Assembly: GCA_004296455.1 (NCBI GenBank)
Contig: AP018278.1
Coordinates: forward strand, 1 to 64,000
DNA from: Calothrix sp. NIES-4101
GTDB taxonomy: Bacteria; Cyanobacteriota; Cyanobacteriia; Cyanobacteriales; Nostocaceae
Length of the DNA: 64,000 bases
Reading direction: 5' to 3'
A program made the position numbers and the translations under genes. Below the pieces are notes generated by a model. That model made no database searches. It had not been told where the DNA came from and was given only the letters and a program-made list of their open reading frames with translations. Below, piece after piece: positions 61,712-64,000 of the stretch (positions are counted from its first letter, which is position 1; every line of letters begins with the position of its first letter).

Positions 61712-63018
61712 TAACAGTAGCTGTACATCATAATCCTAATCTGTTGCCAGAGCTATCAGAGGAGGTAATTCCAGTACAAATTTATGGGATTGATGGTCGC
61801 AAACAAGCAAATATTGCAACTATCGGAAAACCAGTAATAGAAAAGGTTCAGAGATTAGGAATTCAGATTCCACCAACTGAGTTTGATTTCATGACACTAG
61901 CGTTAGCCGTTACATCTGCCGATACTTTTGTTCTAAGAAAGATGGCATCAGATGGCTGGACAAGGAATATCAAACTAAAAATTCCCCTCTATCAACCAGA
62001 AATTTGGATAAGTCAGAAAGAAAAGCTTGAAGAAGCTTTACATTTTCTTAGTGGAGATTTGTGGAGTCTAGAAATTACAGAAGGGGGATACGAACCGCCT
62101 ATTCCATATTTTAAAGACAGTAAGTATAGGTTGACCAATCTTATTAAAAGAGAATGTGTATGCTTATTTTCAGGTGGTCTAGATAGTGCAATTGGGGTAA
62201 TTGACCTCATAGAGAATAATCACTCCCCCTTATTAATAAGCCATGCTTACAAAGGTGATAAATCTCACCAAGATAGTATCGCCAAAGAATTTTTAGGAGA
62301 ATTTTCACAATTTTCAGTCAATGCCAATCCCATATCAGCAAACGGAAAAACTGATGTAACAATGCGTACCAGAAGTCTAAATTTTTTAGCATTTGGAGCA
62401 ATTGTAGCATCCGCTATAGCCAAGGAAAATCAATTAATAAATGTTCCACTTTATGTTCCAGAAAATGGATTTATTTCCCTAAATGCTCCATTGACAGCTA
62501 GAAGAATAGGCTCATTGAGTACAAGGACAACTCACCCGTATTTTCTAAATTTAATACAATCTATTTTTGACTCTGTAAAAATAAAAACAACTATCATTAA
62601 TCCTTATCAATTTAAAACAAAAGGTGAAATGCTGAAAGAATGTAAAAACCAGGAATTGTTAAATAAAATTGTATCAAGCACAGTATCATGTAGTAAATGG
62701 AAGCGAAAAAGAAAACAATGCGGAAAATGCATTCCTTGTCTTATAAGACGCTCTGCTCTCATATATGCAGGTATTAAAGAATCAACTTCGTATCTAAATC
62801 CAGATTTATCACACATAAAAAATGATATTAAAAATCGTGATGATCTATTCGCTTTAATGATAGCAATTCAGAAATTATCAACAAAAAATATTAACTCATG
62901 GATATCTGATAGTGGTTTAATTACATTAGAACCATTAGAGCTTGAGAAATATAAACAGGTCTTTATACGTGGCATAAAAGAAGTAGAAAATTTCTTTGAA
63001 AACGAGAGAATTATATAA
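61708..63018 (+). CDS. qatC: QatC, QueC-like PP-loop protein of Qat
   Basis: About 436 residues from ATG 61708, which overlaps the qatB stop as ATGA. PP-loop motif LFSGGLDSA (SGGLDS at about 155-160) binds ATP as in QueC, the 7-cyano-7-deazaguanine synthase. CSKWKRKRKQCGKCIPCLI holds zinc-binding cysteines. The N-terminal ~145 residues are an extra domain absent from QueC. QatC is thought to use a deazaguanine-type precursor. Confidence 0.94.
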   Translation: MITVAVHHNPNLLPELSEEVIPVQIYGIDGRKQANIATIGKPVIEKVQRLGIQIPPTEFDFMTLALAVTSADTFVLRKMASDGWTRNIKLKIPLYQPEIWISQKEKLEEALHFLSGDLWSLEITEGGYEPPIPYFKDSKYRLTNLIKRECVCLFSGGLDSAIGVIDLIENNHSPLLISHAYKGDKSHQDSIAKEFLGEFSQFSVNANPISANGKTDVTMRTRSLNFLAFGAIVASAIAKENQLINVPLYVPENGFISLNAPLTARRIGSLSTRTTHPYFLNLIQSIFDSVKIKTTIINPYQFKTKGEMLKECKNQELLNKIVSSTVSCSKWKRKRKQCGKCIPCLIRRSALIYAGIKESTSYLNPDLSHIKNDIKNRDDLFALMIAIQKLSTKNINSWISDSGLITLEPLELEKYKQVFIRGIKEVENFFENERII

Positions 63019-63752
63019 TGATTGATATGCACTGCCATCTTGACCTTTACCCCAACCCAAAAGACATTGTTCAGCAATGCGTCAAAGAAAATATGTATGT
63101 TCTTTCCGTAACAACCACACCAAAAGCATGGCAAGGAACAAAATCATTAGCAGAAGGTTGCAAAAGAATTAGAACTTCTTTGGGTTTACATCCTCAATTA
63201 GCACATGAGCGTTATCAAGAAATTGATTTATTTGATGAGTTGGTATTAAAAGCCAAATATGTTGGAGAAATAGGACTTGATGGCGGTAAAGATTATACAC
63301 AATATCAAAATATTCAAATTTCTGTTTTAGAGCATATTTTAAACTCTACTCAAAAAGCTGGTGGTCGCATAATGTCAATCCACTGTCGATCTGCTGTTGA
63401 TTCTTTCCTAGATTGTTTAACTAATTACCAAGATGCAGGTATTCCAATATTGCACTGGTTTACTGGTACACAAACACAGCTTCAAAGAGCAATATCTTTG
63501 GGATGTTGGTTTTCAGTCAGTCCAGCGATGCTTGCAACAAAAAAGGGGAAATCTTTAGTTGAAAAAATGCCGAAAGAACGTGTATTAACTGAAACGGATG
63601 GACCCTTTGCAAGGCTTAATCAAAAAATCTTAATGCCTTGGGATGTTAAAAAAGTAATACCTCATTTATCAGAAGTATGGAAAATTAATCCAGAAGAAAC
63701 TAATATTACCTTGATATCAAACTTACAAAATATATTAAAAAGTATAGTTTAA
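63018..63752 (+). CDS. qatD: QatD, TatD-like metal-dependent nuclease of Qat
   Basis: 244 residues. TatD fold: MHCHLDL (His5, His7), VGEIGLDGG with the metal Glu, MSIHCRSA, LHWFTGT and the late Asp in LTETDGPF. TatD enzymes act on DNA ends. It begins in the last base of the qatC stop codon. It completes the four-gene Qat operon. Confidence 0.94.
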   Translation: MIDMHCHLDLYPNPKDIVQQCVKENMYVLSVTTTPKAWQGTKSLAEGCKRIRTSLGLHPQLAHERYQEIDLFDELVLKAKYVGEIGLDGGKDYTQYQNIQISVLEHILNSTQKAGGRIMSIHCRSAVDSFLDCLTNYQDAGIPILHWFTGTQTQLQRAISLGCWFSVSPAMLATKKGKSLVEKMPKERVLTETDGPFARLNQKILMPWDVKKVIPHLSEVWKINPEETNITLISNLQNILKSIV

Positions 63753-64000
63753 ATCAATATGTGTAGAGATAACGTGGACTTTTTTTAGAACTCATTGACT
63801 TAGATTATATTGTCTCTATAATAATCCTGCTCCAGCTGTAAATCCTCTTTTAGATATATATTGAACGTCTATATGCAATTAATTAGGTAGGTAATTTAGG
63901 TAATTATGTACCTAACAGTTAATATAGTGTTCGCTCATCGCTCACGCCCATTTTTATCAACCCCTCCCGTCCCCTTCTAGGGGAAGCTTTCTCGCCGAAA

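Noticed and set aside
1-64000. tRNA or rRNA genes
   Set aside because: Reading both strands I saw no cloverleaf with a TTCGA-type arm and no rRNA-like block. A dedicated scan could still find one.

Overview
The window looks like part of a large cyanobacterial plasmid. GCGATCGC (HIP1-type) octamers recur throughout. There is an iteron replication origin with a RepB/Rep_3-type initiator (about 26.05-27.45 kb) and a ParA locus surrounded by palindromic centromere-like arrays. Typical cyanobacterial families are present: an NB-ARC/WD40 protein, a CHAT protease-like protein, a PEP-CTERM-like exported protein, and lipoproteins with Asn/Thr-rich linkers. I cannot name the species. I see no rRNA, tRNA or CRISPR array.

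Layout. 0-4 kb: small plasmid genes of unknown function, one of them papain/NlpC-like, then a glycosylasparaginase-like Ntn hydrolase. 4.1-7.7 kb: a 1216-residue STAND NTPase with 14 WD40 repeats and a tandemly duplicated P-loop. 8.7-14.2 kb: a compact six-gene biosynthetic operon (MoaA-like radical SAM, B12-type radical SAM, lysyl-tRNA-synthetase-like ligase, MccF/LdcA-like S66 peptidase, unknown 126-residue protein, SDR oxidoreductase). I do not recognise this gene combination, and it is my leading candidate for an undescribed system. 14.2-17.7 kb: an IS4-like element carrying a complete group II intron nested inside it. 17.7-25.6 kb: several toxin-antitoxin-like modules separated by repeats, including TGTCCGACA palindromes, a pair of ~300-bp repeats, a pair of ~600-bp structured repeats (one split by a 418-bp MITE), and a 48-bp inverted repeat. 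26-28.8 kb: origin, rep and par. 28.9-35.1 kb: a type I restriction-modification operon hsdM-hsdS-DUF1016-hsdR, bracketed by the centromere-like palindromes.

35.2-39.1 kb: a CHAT-domain gene lying between a truncated copy and an IS-interrupted copy of the same ribbon-helix-helix-type gene. 39-47.6 kb: an orphan N6-methylase-like protein, exported proteins and lipoproteins, and a type II restriction-modification pair (D12-class adenine methylase plus a SacI-like endonuclease). 47.6-51.7 kb: a six-gene minus-strand operon of unknown function with a membrane-anchored P-loop ATPase. 52-58 kb: a short RHH gene, an AEP-primase-like protein, a tyrosine recombinase, and a decayed second copy of the endonuclease gene. 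58.3-63.8 kb: a MerR-like regulator and a complete Qat anti-phage operon (qatABCD).

Taken together, this is a mobile, defence-rich plasmid. It carries two restriction systems, Qat, CHAT and STAND proteins and several toxin-antitoxin-like modules. These sit beside replication and partition genes and one apparent specialised-metabolite operon. Many intergenic stretches carry long perfect palindromes and duplicated blocks that the genes do not explain.
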